From NCBI GenBank assembly GCA_964019135.1, contig OZ025258.1, forward strand, positions 30,994,186 through 31,058,185: a DNA stretch of 64,000 bases, written 5' to 3'. The notes under the pieces are model-generated. The model did no database searches. It had not been told where the DNA came from and was given only the letters and a program-made list of their open reading frames with translations. Both the position numbers and the translations under genes were made by a program. Source of the stretch: Arenicola marina (taxonomy: Eukaryota; Annelida; Polychaeta; Arenicolidae). Positions 49,001 through 58,380 of the stretch are shown one piece after another. The number at the start of each line of letters is the position of its first letter. Within the stretch, counting starts at the first letter, position 1.

Positions 49001-49184
49001 TGTTGTTGCCGTCGGCATTATGGTCACGTGTCCTATTGTTGTGGTCTGTATCATGGTCAAGTGGCGTGGTTGTGCATTATTGAAAAGGACCGAGCCTTGT
49101 GAAAGGAGAGTACATAGACTGGATGATCAATGCAGACAACTGGGAGCTATAGATTGCCGCGATATGGTGCCGCTGAGCTTATAA
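40054..49184 (+). CDS. Gene 2 copy A: small secreted or membrane protein of an invertebrate-specific family
   Basis: Exons: 40054-40138, 42761-42930, 43477-43634, 44317-44507, then a less certain last exon from 48962. Exon 1 gives MDAQIVVLVLGLLPVVSCQP, a signal peptide. Exon 2 gives GWYVALRSTPGTGVPIYPLW and NSKDCSLY. Exon 3 gives VKVSLIRDGQEEAFVVFDGH and TRIIDSSYTDI. Exon 4 gives LLRRFYFSSSHGGCDLDYGW, LMVKDAASGTCQYE. As I recall, this W-x-[LV]-x-[FL]-R-x-T-x-G ... GGC-x(3)-GW domain recurs in cnidarian and mollusc secreted proteins of unknown function. In the last exon, ADLVARADIVV is followed in frame by a stop at 49,081-49,083; a shift would give a transmembrane segment and tail ending at 49,184. 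Molecular function is unknown. Confidence 0.75.
40861..41005 (+). mobile_element. LINE 3'-end fragment with (ATT)n tail
   Basis: The stretch ends CTTCATGGCAATAAAGATTA followed by TTATTATTAATA. A polyadenylation-like AATAAA followed directly by a short tandem tail is the usual end of several LINE clades. It lies inside the part of intron 1 that copy B lacks. Confidence 0.5.
41367..41844. mobile_element. MITE of about 480 bp rich in AACGTT, ends CCCAGTAAAC / GTTTGCTGGG
   Basis: The ends are inverted copies with one mismatch (CCCAGYAAAC). Inside, ACAACGTT or close forms appear around ten times, clustered near both ends (41,393-41,460 and 41,605-41,790), as subterminal repeats. It is non-coding. 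No target-site duplication is clear. It lies in intron 1 of copy A and is absent from copy B. Confidence 0.68.
44180..44262 (+). repeat. ~29-bp tandem repeat in intron 3 of copy A, about 3 units
   Basis: Units related to AACTAATCATACCATATCAT followed by GCCTTCTTT. The same array at the same place in copy B (63,486-63,660) has about six units, so it existed before the duplication and changed length afterwards. Confidence 0.8.
45253..45605. repeat. Direct repeat, left copy (about 350 bp) flanking a LINE fragment
   Basis: It begins ATTCCTTACCAATAGACCTA and runs through TTTCCTACATTCAATAGAAG, CAGACACTAGTTTCGTAAGA and GGGAATGGACGACGTCGCTG. The right copy is at 46,915-47,245 with substitutions and small length changes. 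It is followed by repeats of CTGAGAGACATGGCTACAGG. It encodes nothing I recognise, although a matching minus-strand frame is open in both copies. Confidence 0.82.
45770..46912 (+). mobile_element. 3' part of a Tx1/L1-like non-LTR retrotransposon
   Basis: The frame 45,775-46,059 reads NPFWAEVFKSWKHYKQV and EYPLWNIYFMTNENISRR, the C-terminal region typical of Tx1-group L1 ORF2 proteins. Further on, CGLCHNDLETLEHLFCHC with FFWG (46,390-46,480) is the C-terminal CCHC-type zinc motif. Stops and frame changes break it and no catalytic domain is present, so it is a 5'-truncated dead copy. It ends in an A-rich tail near 46,910, right against the right-hand direct repeat. Confidence 0.7.
46915..47245. 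repeat. Direct repeat, right copy
   Basis: This is the counterpart of 45,253-45,605, starting ATTCCTTATAACTAGGCCTA. It matches along its length (GACACTAGTTTCGTTAGACA, CTCGTGAGTTGACCGGAAAT, GGCGACGTCGCTGATTAGCT) and runs into the inverted repeat that follows. Confidence 0.82.
47216..47430. repeat. Inverted repeat plus ~69-bp tandem units
   Basis: CAGCTACGCCCTCAGCCGCC (47,231) is the reverse complement of GGCGGCTGAGGGCGTAGCTG (47,314), giving a hairpin with arms of about 55 bases and a short loop. The right arm is repeated again at 47,355-47,420 (GGCGGCAGAGGACGTAGCTG). Degenerate copies of both arms follow the left direct repeat at 45,560-45,725. It may be a palindromic MITE end or satellite. 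Confidence 0.75.
48080..48370. repeat. Diverged direct repeat, first copy (partner 49,510-49,800)
   Basis: Shared blocks include GAGAAAACAGCTGATATAAA, TGCCAA.CGGC and TTTAAGAACGA.ATGG. The partner starts 1.43 kb downstream, so the pair flanks the candidate last exon of gene 2 copy A. It is either a local tandem duplication or two insertions of the same element. Confidence 0.72.
48962..49184 (+). CDS. Candidate last exon of gene 2 copy A, with an apparent frame change before a membrane segment
   Basis: The acceptor is a pyrimidine-rich TTTGCTTGTCTTGATGTAG; phase 1 fits exon 4. The joined frame reads ADLVARADIVVPVLLLPSAL and stops at 49,081-49,083. The next frame, from about 48,985, is open to TAA at 49,182-49,184 and reads GLVVAVGIMVTCPIVVVCIM then KWRGCALLKR, a convincing membrane helix with a basic stop-transfer and a short tail. 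AATAAA overlaps that stop (49,184-49,189). I infer a one-base change in the host gene, or an assembly error, rather than the shorter end. An alternative acceptor at about 48,770 would add 60 more residues in the first frame. Confidence 0.45.
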
Positions 49185-49509
49185 ATAAAAGAATGGTTTG
49201 GAATGGCTTGGAGTGGTTTCCACAGCAAGACGAACCTCAGATATTAACAGCGCCGCCCAGTCACACAATAGAACACATTAATGAGCGGTAGCGGTGCGAT
49301 TTACAGAGCGAGGAGACCTTTGGCCTACTACAATATTCATCCAAATTGTGGGAGAGGTTGGGGGGGGGACCCGTTTTGTTTACATCGGAACACTAACGAC
49401 GCCACAAACGCCACGGATACACTACCGAGTCGAGGTCTGAAGGAAGGAAAAACGCAACCAAATTGTGATCTAATGTCATTATTTATCTGTTTTTAACTTA
49501 GTTACACAA

Positions 49510-49800
49510 CAGTTTATCATTGTGTTCTCTAAACACAAAACCGACTTGATGCAGATAGCGATCTTGCCTGTCGAATGATACCACTTTAAGAACGACATGG
49601 ATGCATATAAGACGAGAAAACAGCTGATATAAATGCCAACCGGCTAACGTAATGACTTTCACTACGTTGTGCGTAGCAGCAAAGCGGTAATTTTCCAGGT
49701 TTCTTTATGTTCTCCCGTGCGGCAATAATTATGCTTCTTGTATCTATTTTGTTCCTTTGAAATATTAAAAATATAATTCATGAATATATATATATGTTTC
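49510..49800. repeat. Diverged direct repeat, second copy (partner 48,080-48,370)
   Basis: This is the counterpart of the first copy with about 25-30% difference by eye. It shares ACGAGAAAACAGCTGATATA, AATGCCAACCGGC and the TATTAAAAATATAATT end. Confidence 0.72.
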
Positions 49801-50099
49801 TTGGTCACGACATATAATTATTCTGATTAATTAGAATTTACTTAATGGCTTCGCGGAGAATAACACGAGTCCTACATTATGGGACTACGTGTTGTTATAA
49901 CCCCTACCCGATGGTGAGAAGAACGTCCAAGTGGAACCCCCCTGACAACGAGGATTGTTTACCGATTGGCGTCAACTGCGAGACGATGTCGCAGCAGTTT
50001 ACACAGGGGTTCACTTGATTCTCAACCAGCAACGAAATAAACTACCTCCTCAACGCCGCCTTCAAGTTGCATCGACGCGAGTCAACAGGGTCTGAGCGT

Positions 50100-50480
50100 A
50101 ATTTCATAAACTGTCTGCTGATATAGGTCATGAGGAGTAATCAATAATAATACAGTATACAACTGGATGAGACTTGCTTACGAGCCATTTAGATATCGTA
50201 AATAATCATTGTATCATGAAGCCATATTGTTATTAGTATTACAGCATATGTGTGCGGATAATTTCAGAATTGTCTGCTGAAATGAGTTATTAGGTTCTAA
50301 GAATATCATACATTTTGAAATAACTGTGATGACTCGTATTTATGAGCCATTTAAGTATCTTAAATAATGATCTTTATATCACGTCTTATTGTAATTTGTA
50401 TCTCAGCATATGTATTTGGATAATTTCCTAAATATCTACTGAACTAAGTTATGGTTAAATAAATAGTAATTAGTAAACTA
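50100..50480 (+). repeat. Diverged ~160-bp tandem repeat, 2-3 units
   Basis: Matching landmarks recur at about 160-base spacing: ACTGTCTGCTGATATAGGT, AATTGTCTGCTGAAATGAGT, AATATCTACTGAACTAAGT; GAGCCATTTAGATATCGTAA against GAGCCATTTAAGTATCTTAA; and CAGCATATGTGTGCGGATAA against CAGCATATGTATTTGGATAA. Confidence 0.75.
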
Positions 50481-50489
50481 TGGTGATTC

Positions 50490-52060
50490 GTAGATCCGTA
50501 CTTCATATGTTTACGTGGCGCATGTCCCCTCGCTCTCCCTGCTAAATATGAAGGCAACATCTATTTTCATGTAGCCTTTCATAAATATCGATAGTCGACT
50601 GCATAATGTGGTATATCTATAAATATGTCAATAAGTATCCAATAATAGTCGCCACATGTTTATCAATGGCGATGTGGTTATTCCGCCACTGATAATCTTG
50701 AACTTTGTATTCTCCACAATAAAGTTGCCCTATCCAACTACTTACATAACTCTTTGTGTTATTCTATTACAATACAGGGAACGAGCTGTGGGCGAGCCAG
50801 TTATATCACCCTTTCGTAGCGCAAGACATAAATACTGATATGGCGTAAAGACGGCGACTGGCTCGTTGTAAGCATTAAACATGTTACTTCGAACGTTGTA
50901 TGCAAAAGTTAAACCAAAGAAGCAAAGACACATGTTTTGGCCCTTCATTCTGTAGCAGCCCTTCATTACCTTTATTATCCGCAGAATGTGAAAAATGGCG
51001 GGCTGTTAGAGCTTGATTTCTGGCCAATAAATTACGTAAACCCGACTAACTCGTGTTTTGGTTATATTAACAACCTTGTTGTTATTGGAATTGTTATAGA
51101 AATAAAACCCAACTTTTACATCCACTCTATTTTTCTAAGCAAATTCCTCTCAACAAATCCGTCAAGCGTCACTACAATGAGTGCGCGTCCCACACCCGAG
51201 TCAAGGCATCAACGCACTGGTTAAACGGAAATGCCAGGCCCATATTATTTACATTTCCAGTTAAAATATAGGGAATTAACTAAACATATTACACAGAACA
51301 TATATTTTTTCAATTTTTGCCTAGTGGGCAGCCTCAGAAAGATAGCTAGAAGAAAGATGTTTTTGATACTTAATTGGTTCGTAAATACGAGTCATCACAG
51401 CTTGCTCGCATGTAAACAAAGTGTTGGTTCAGCGGAAGGTAGTCGTTAGTGACGTCAACGCCTTGCGTACGCCGTGGGTGTGATTGGCTAACTCTGGTCA
51501 TGTGTTCGGAACATGTCGACACCAGCCTGATGGGCGAAAATCTGTATTTTATAGTGTTGTGAGATTTTCTCGATAATGCTCTCCTTTTAAACAAAGCGAT
51601 TAACGGCAAATAGATTTTATACCAACAGTTTTATTTTATATCACACTGCAGCCCCCCGGTATTTCCTTTTAAACAAGATCAGATTCGTAGCGGTCCCCAA
51701 AGTCATTACACCTGAAATCGAATTTCCGAGCACTGCGCAGCCATATAAGAAACGAGATTGGACCATACTAGTTCAAAGGCTTTCAGCGATGACATTTTAG
51801 AAAACGAAGCGACAATTACTATAGTCTAGGCGATATCACGTTGGGTATGATGTTTAATGAGAAATGTTCTATATGTGGTATAGCAGATTGCCATCCAAAA
51901 TTTCTCTTATAACAATTTACTTAATTATTCCCGCAAGTGGCAACACATCAACCGTATCATCATCGAGATTCCTACTTGTTACGATATTATATATGTGACA
52001 GATTGTGCTCGCGGGGTTGAGAGAGACACACACATACACGTTACTGGGGAGGTCTTTATT
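50490..52060. other. Intergenic stretch, no gene seen
   Basis: AT-rich DNA with short random open frames on both strands. I can support no exon or transposon ends. Confidence 0.5.
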
Positions 52061-52061
52061 A

Positions 52062-52345
52062 GCTGTAAGGTTGAAATGCGAGACGTTAGTGCCGGCGTGT
52101 TGCCGGCGCAATCCCCACACATAATCTGCCAAATTAAATAGATAATAATAACGCAATAATCCTAAAGTTATAAATACATTACGATATAAAATATACCATA
52201 TATATAAACATGAAATAAGTACCATACATATACTACTGATGAGAATAACAAATACACGAGTACACAAAAGTTACCTGTAAGGTTGAAATGCGAGACGTTA
52301 GTGCCGGCGTGTTGCCGGCGCAATCCCCACACATAATCTGCGCGG
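52062..52345. repeat. Two near-identical ~68-bp GC-rich direct repeats, 210 bp apart
   Basis: TGTAAGGTTGAAATGCGAGA, CGTTAGTGCCGGCGTGTTGC, then CGGCGCAATCCCCACACATAATCTG occurs at 52,066 and again at 52,276 with essentially no mismatch. The unit contains paired GCCGGC palindromes. The flanking GCGGGGTTG motif also occurs twice (52,012 and 52,342), suggesting a duplicated transposon end. Confidence 0.85.
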
Positions 52346-52889
52346 GGTTGCTGGTCTCGCAAACAGAGTAGGGGACATTGACCAATGAAAAAGGAGATGA
52401 AAACAATGAGCCAATGAATGGAAAGGTATGGTAAACAATATTGAGTGCCCCCTAGCGAATGTAGGGGTGGTAGCAATGAAAATGATAAATGGGAATACAA
52501 CTAAAATACAGAATAAGAATGGGTTTGTGAAGGGAAAATGAAGAATGAAAAAAACTGCCACATATACATCACATTCAGCACAATATGCAAGTGTGCCGTT
52601 TTTAGGCATCAAGATTAAATTGAGCCTAGAAGCGTCATGCCAAAGTGAAATGGCGTTGGATGGAACAATTCAAGAGGCAGGTGCAATGGTTCCAAACCCA
52701 GACCAGTTAATGTTCAGATCAGATTACTTACGACTACCAACTAAAAAGTGTGCTCGTGTGACACGCAGTTTCCTCCTGACGGAGCGGATTTGCTATTGCT
52801 GACCGCCCACATGAGATTTGTCAATTCCCAGGACTTCATGTCAAGGTTTTAGTCCTCATTCTGTCAGGAACCAGATATATATGCTGTAT

Positions 52890-53893
52890 CAGGCATGGGG
52901 TGATTACATTGTAAATGTAATCGATTACGATTACGATTACTTGGGAATTTTATTATTACGATTACGATTACGATTACAGAAAAAATGAAAGTAATCGATT
53001 ACGATTACGATTACATTCAATGTAATCATGATTACAATCGTGATTACATGGACTGTTTTTCGACGTAATTGAAATGAAAAAACACAACACTGACGGATAA
53101 TCGCACCTCAATCTTGCTGGGTTCATTTAAACTTGAGAACTTTAGGATTCTCGCCGGAGAGGGAGGTTTCGCGTGTAAAACCTATTAACTCTATGTTAAA
53201 TACCATGGAACTAAAGGAAGCCACACCGTTATATGGCACAACGATACCTAGTCCAGCCACCACACCATACATCGCCGCGCACCAGTCCTCACCGAATCGA
53301 GTTCGTTTTATAACAACACCTCTTCCAATCAATATATATAGAAAACAATAACACATGCATCTACCACCATCCCATCACAGCCCCCACCTACCTACCTACC
53401 CATCACAGCCCCCATCTACCTACCTACCCATCGCAGCCCCCACCCACCTACCTGCTCCCAACTTATAGACCCCTAAGTCGCTCTGCACTATTTCTAGCTA
53501 TCCAATGCAAACAAGATAATGCGGGGATTAGAATGAGGCACCCCTAGCCAGCTTAATTGGTTATGTCTGGTTATTTGTCGGGTGGGGCAGGAAGGGCCAG
53601 GGTGGTTTCGAGGGGAGTCAGATCTCTACAGTAAGACTGCAGTGGCGAGTTTCCGTATATGATACAGGCGACATGGAACTTATGACGATCAATTGGAGAT
53701 CAAACAGCCCGAGTAAACATAGCAAAATAATCATCAAAAGTAATCATGATTACGATTACATTAGCAATGTAATCGATTACGATTACGATTACATTGCCTT
53801 AAAAACCAATGTAATCGATTACGATTACGATTACTTGAAAAATGTAATCATTACAATCGATTACGATTACTGATTATGATTACCCCATGTCTG
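52890..53893. mobile_element. Non-autonomous hAT transposon, 1,004 bp, with 8-bp target-site duplication
   Basis: The ends read CAGGCATGGGGTGATTAC and, on the other strand, CAGACATGGGGTAATCAT, with the CAG...CTG termini usual for hAT. TGCTGTAT is duplicated exactly at both sides (52,882-52,889 and 53,894-53,901). Both subterminal regions hold runs of the hexamer TTACGA/TAATCG around GTAATCGATTAC (52,915-53,050 and 53,740-53,885), likely transposase-binding or expansion-prone repeats. No transposase is encoded inside, so it needed a helper. Confidence 0.92.
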
Positions 53894-54214
53894 TGCTGTA
53901 TACTTTAAATTATTGATGTATAAAGATGATATTAGAAATACAAGCCCAGACTTTGTTCGAAATATGAGACAATAAAAACTTTAGACATTTTTATCTATGG
54001 AGCCTTTGCTATTTGGAAGGAACTTGATTCCAGCTATAGTGTGGTGTTGCGTGATATTCCATTGAACTTTTTTTCGGATGATGCGGGGCATTGCTCATAA
54101 CCTGATTTGAAATCCGGCTTATCATATATCTTCTTTTTTTGATATTTAGTATATAAGAAACTGAGCAGCGGAATATATTGTAACAAATCTGATAGCCAAT
54201 TATGTTTCTCCTGC

Positions 54215-54222
54215 TATATAAT
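54215..54222 (+). promoter_or_regulatory. Possible TATA box of the CUB-like gene (unit 2)
   Basis: TATATAAT lies about 55 bases before the ATG at 54,275, with CCAAT at 54,196. The spacing would give a very short leader. In unit 1 the homologous promoter has been disrupted by the MITE at 27,070. Confidence 0.4.
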
Positions 54223-54274
54223 TGCCTTCTTATAGACCTGGGGCACACCATTCTAAGACCGTCTTCGCAGAGAG

Positions 54275-55443
54275 ATGGCCCCGCTTCTGTCTTCGTGTTT
54301 CATCTTCCTATTGCTGGGCTTGCGCATTAGGGGAGATGAAGTCCAGAATAGTAATGTCAAAATCACGTCAAGCCACATGAGTCGTCCTGACGCTCGCCCG
54401 GCTCTGTGGGGTGTTTTCCTCGACTTCCACCTGCGGCTCCATTGGGCGACAAATGGCGCTGTCCTCAGGACTGACGGGGAATCCGTGGTGTCCGCGCTGT
54501 ACCACGTGGCCACCGATCCTTGGCCGCTGTGTGAGAGGCAGTGGGCGGTGGAACCAGTGACGTCACCCTTCCCGGACAGGTTAAGTCGCATGTTCGCCGC
54601 CGATCGGGATGCTAGACTTCCGGCTGCTCCCTGTGGATCCCTGATCGTCCCCATGGCACCTGTTTGGCGCTTTGATGGCCGAGTCCACTTCGGCGTCAAT
54701 TTGACAATTCTGGACACGATCCCGACAATTTCAGGAGGCTGCGTGGCTGTAGCTTTGCAGTTAAAGGAGCTGGACATCGCTCGCACGCAAGCAGTCGACC
54801 ACCTATATTGTCCAGGGTACCCTCCCACTTCGTTTATATTCTATCGAGCAGCCCAACTGACAGCCAAGTGGCATCTGGATGACACAAATATCAACACACC
54901 GATCTCAACCATTTATCAAGTAGTTGAGAAACGAACGTGCCATTTCCGAGGTTTGAGCGACCTTTGGAATATGACAGTGATTCAACCAGATCTATTCTTT
55001 CCAGGGACGTATCTCAGATGTATTACTCGCTGCAACCTCAGTCTGACGTCGCCTTCCATTCCCTTCACTTGGAGGCGCCCATTGGCCAGCTGGTCAAGGC
55101 GAGGATGCGGGTCATAGTCTGTCCCAGGCTGGGATGTGCAGTGACAGTGTTTGACGGCCCCCCGACCCCGGTGACACACCTCGCCGTACTCGCTCATTAC
55201 TTGCCTGTCTTGTGCGACGAGACCGGGTCACTGGGCCTCAGTAACACCAGCACCCACGTGACGTCGACAGCTGGGGATCTCCTCATCGTGGCACGGATTC
55301 CACGTACCCAGTCTCTTTTCCGGAACAAAATAAACGTACGTTATAAAGTGAGGAACATGTCGGAGCTGGACATACACAGGTATTCAGTGCATCATACAAA
55401 CGAAACTTATTTGAATTTGTCCACTACTTCAAAATCGATTTAA
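54275..55443 (+). pseudogene. 5' part of the CUB-like gene (unit 2)
   Basis: The first frame runs 54,275 to about 55,020 and the second to the stop at 55,441. The first frame alone reads on to 55,117 but loses domain character. Conserved-looking features are VWRFDGRVHFGVNLTILDT, GGCVAVALQLKELDI, HLYCPGYPPTSFIFYRAAQL and KRTCHFRGLSDLWNMTV, with spaced cysteines of extracellular type. The first ~80 residues are duplicated at 27,460-27,716, which supports real coding origin. If the frame change is an intron, this part may still be expressed, so "pseudogene" is provisional here. Confidence 0.6.
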
Positions 55444-55639
55444 CCATATTGAGGGGCACTGGACTGTTTGTGACTCTTATAAAAGTAAAACTCTCCTTTG
55501 ACGGTTACGACATGTACGGTTGTCCTCTTTCAAAGGCGCAGGATTGGGAGCATCTGCTCCGCGACCTCCGCCGACTTTTGGATTCCAAAGCAGCAAGCGC
55601 GCTCTCGTCATTGTTATCAAAAGTTATATGATGTTAAGC

Positions 55640-58122
55640 CAAATAACGTTGGAAGCTTCGGCATATGCACGCCGATCCAAACATCAACTACAAAATACTA
55701 GAGGATGTACTCACGAAGGCCAAGCGTGATCTCTTGCCAAGTCAACTAGTCAAATTTAATAAGCATAAACATAAGAAATCGGTTTGGGTTACGCAGGGAA
55801 TTATCAAATCTATTTCCTTTAGAGACAAACTTTACAGGAGGCTAAAAGCAACGCTGCCAGATTCCATGCAGTATGGAACATTGAAGACGAATTTAAAGAC
55901 TTATAACATAATGCTAAAAGTTGATTGCACAAGCTAAAACTGATTATTACCTTAAACGCTTTGACAAGTGCAAAAAGGATATTAAAGGAACATGGAGAGA
56001 AATCAAATGCTTACTGAATAATAAAAAGGACACGTAAGACTTTCCGGACTATTTTAATATCGAGGGCAAGCCGATGGAAAATAGACAACTGATAACAGAT
56101 AAGTTCAATAGTTTCTTCGTCAATATCGGCACAACTATCTGCGGCAATTTAGATTGCGCAAACTCAACACCCTACGAGTCTTACTTGAAACCTCTACCCA
56201 CATTAGATAAACTATGCTTCACAGGAGTTAATAAAGCCCAGATATTGGGGGCCATGAATGAATTAAAATCCAAATCAAGTTCAGGTCACGATGGAATTTC
56301 GGTAAAATTGCTCAAGATAGTCAAGGAAGAACTGTGTGAGAGTATTACTCGGATAACCAATCAATGCCTCACGACAGGGATCATCCCCGACCAGTTAAAA
56401 CTGGCCAAGGTAATTCCAGTCTTCAAAAAAGATTATAACACAAATATCGATAACTATCGACCAATATCTCTATTACCAGCAATTTCTAAAATGTTCGAGA
56501 AAATTAAATTTACCTTCTTGTATGACCATTTTCAGAAGCAAAACTCTTTAACTCTAACCAGTATGGGTTCAGAAAAAAAGCACTCCACTGAACATGCTAC
56601 ATTAGAACTGATAGACAGAACTATGCAAAAGCTTGACGAAGGTAAAATTCCTATTCATATATATCTGGATTTATCCAAAGCATTTGATACATTAAATCAT
56701 AACATTTTATTAAACAAGCTGCATCACTATGGCGTATCTGGAACTGCTCTAAATCTCCTAAAAATTATCTAGATAATCGCAAACAGTACGTTATGAGTAC
56801 GCTAATATGCGATCTGAAGAAATGCCTGTCACACGCGGGATTCCACAAGGTTCAGTCCCAGGGCCTCTTCTCTTTATAATCTATACCAATGATTTACCCC
56901 ACGCTAGCGATGTTTTTGAGTTCATAGTATACGCTGATGATACTACACTGTTTAGTACACTGGATGCGTCCATAACCGGGAGTAAAAATGAAGCGCAAAA
57001 CATAAATGATGAATTATCTAAGATAAACAATTGGTTAAAGGTTAATGATCTGGGCCTAAACATAACAAAACTAAATACACGGTACTCTACAAGCCCCAGA
57101 AAAAAGTAAAAATTCCAGAACTATACATTGCCAGGAACAAACTAGAGTGCGTCGATACCTTTGATCTTCTAGGACTAACCATAGATAAACATTTAACATG
57201 GCACAGCCATACAAACAAACTTGCTGCAAAATTAAGCAAAGTTGTTGGTATCCTAAAGAGGCTAAGAAACTTCCTTCCCCAACACATACTGTATACCATA
57301 TATATGTCACTGTTTCAGAGTCAACTATATTACTGCATACTGGCATGGGGATATCGAGTTGACAGGTTATTTAAAATTCAAAAACGGGCAATTAGGATTA
57401 TAACAAAAAGTCATTATATTGCACACACGGACCCGCTATTCAAATATTTCAAAATCTTGAAACTAAAAGATATTACACACATTACAACAACTTAAATTTT
57501 ACCACCAATTCATAAATAATAACCTACCAGCTTACTTTCTCGAACACATGACATTCCTCAAGATAAATGACTTACATAGTCATAACACAAGACAAAACCA
57601 CACATTTCATATCCCGACTACCAAAACTTACCTTAAGACATAGTCTCATCCATCACCTAAACAACACCCCTCCGCATATCATTAGCAAAGCAACCACACA
57701 TTCGCTGAAAACTTATGCGTCTCATATTAAGGACCATTTATTAATCGGTTATAAGGAATGTTGTGAATAGGTATTTAGCTTTCTTAAATTTTTACTTTGG
57801 ATCGTCTGTGTTGTAGAAATTCAAAATATCATATTTGCTGTTGTTAATAAATTATATAGTGCATATGAACTCAGGAACAATATGTTAGAATCAGTGTCGT
57901 TTTAACGTAACTGGCTTGTGTTAAACTTGTTTACTTTTTTGTTTACTTTTTTTCTTTTTTCTTTTTTTGAGGTGGCTCACATGTTAGCGACTGACGCTAG
58001 CAGTCTTAATGTGAGTCTCCTCGGTCAGGCAACCCTATCTAATTTTTGTGTGTGTTTTTTTTCTGTTTGTTTTGTTATGTATGCTTGACCCAATAAAACG
58101 ATTCTGATTCTGATTCTGATTC
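55640..58122 (+). mobile_element. 5'-truncated Jockey/CR1-like LINE inserted in the CUB/CTLD gene
   Basis: A pre-RT segment (55,665-55,937: DPNINYKILEDVLTKAKRDL, FNKHKHKKSVWVTQGI) is followed by reverse transcriptase motifs: SSSGHDGISVKLL and NYRPISLLP; YLDLSKAFDTLNH (block A); RGIPQGSVPGPLLFIIY (block B); FIVYADDTTLF (block C, catalytic YADD present); WLKVNDLGLNITK. Frames change at least near 55,940, 56,770 and 57,070, so it is inactive. The endonuclease is missing. It ends AATAAAACGATTCTGATTCT followed by GATTCTGATTC, a hexamer tail. The left boundary is approximate. Confidence 0.85.
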
Positions 58123-58380
58123 AGCTAATTCTTGCGAGGGGCTGACTTTGCCTTGCGCAAAGCAGAGGGAGGAATAGATGGCTGAGTCGGGTCTTCAAGT
58201 CCAGATTCTCTGACAAGATGACTTGTTTGACGTACATCGCGGCGAATTTTTATTGGTCGTCAACTGATTTCGCTGCCGTATGGTTTTAGCTTAATAACAT
58301 TTACCACACACAGATCCAAAGTAGGCCTAGTAATATATTTCAAACATCACGATTTAAAACTAATCTACATAATGTTCTAG

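Noticed and set aside
52890-53893. Telomere-like or simple microsatellite reading of the TTACGA runs
   Set aside because: The runs lie as inverted subterminal arrays of an element with hAT ends and an exact 8-bp target duplication, which explains them.
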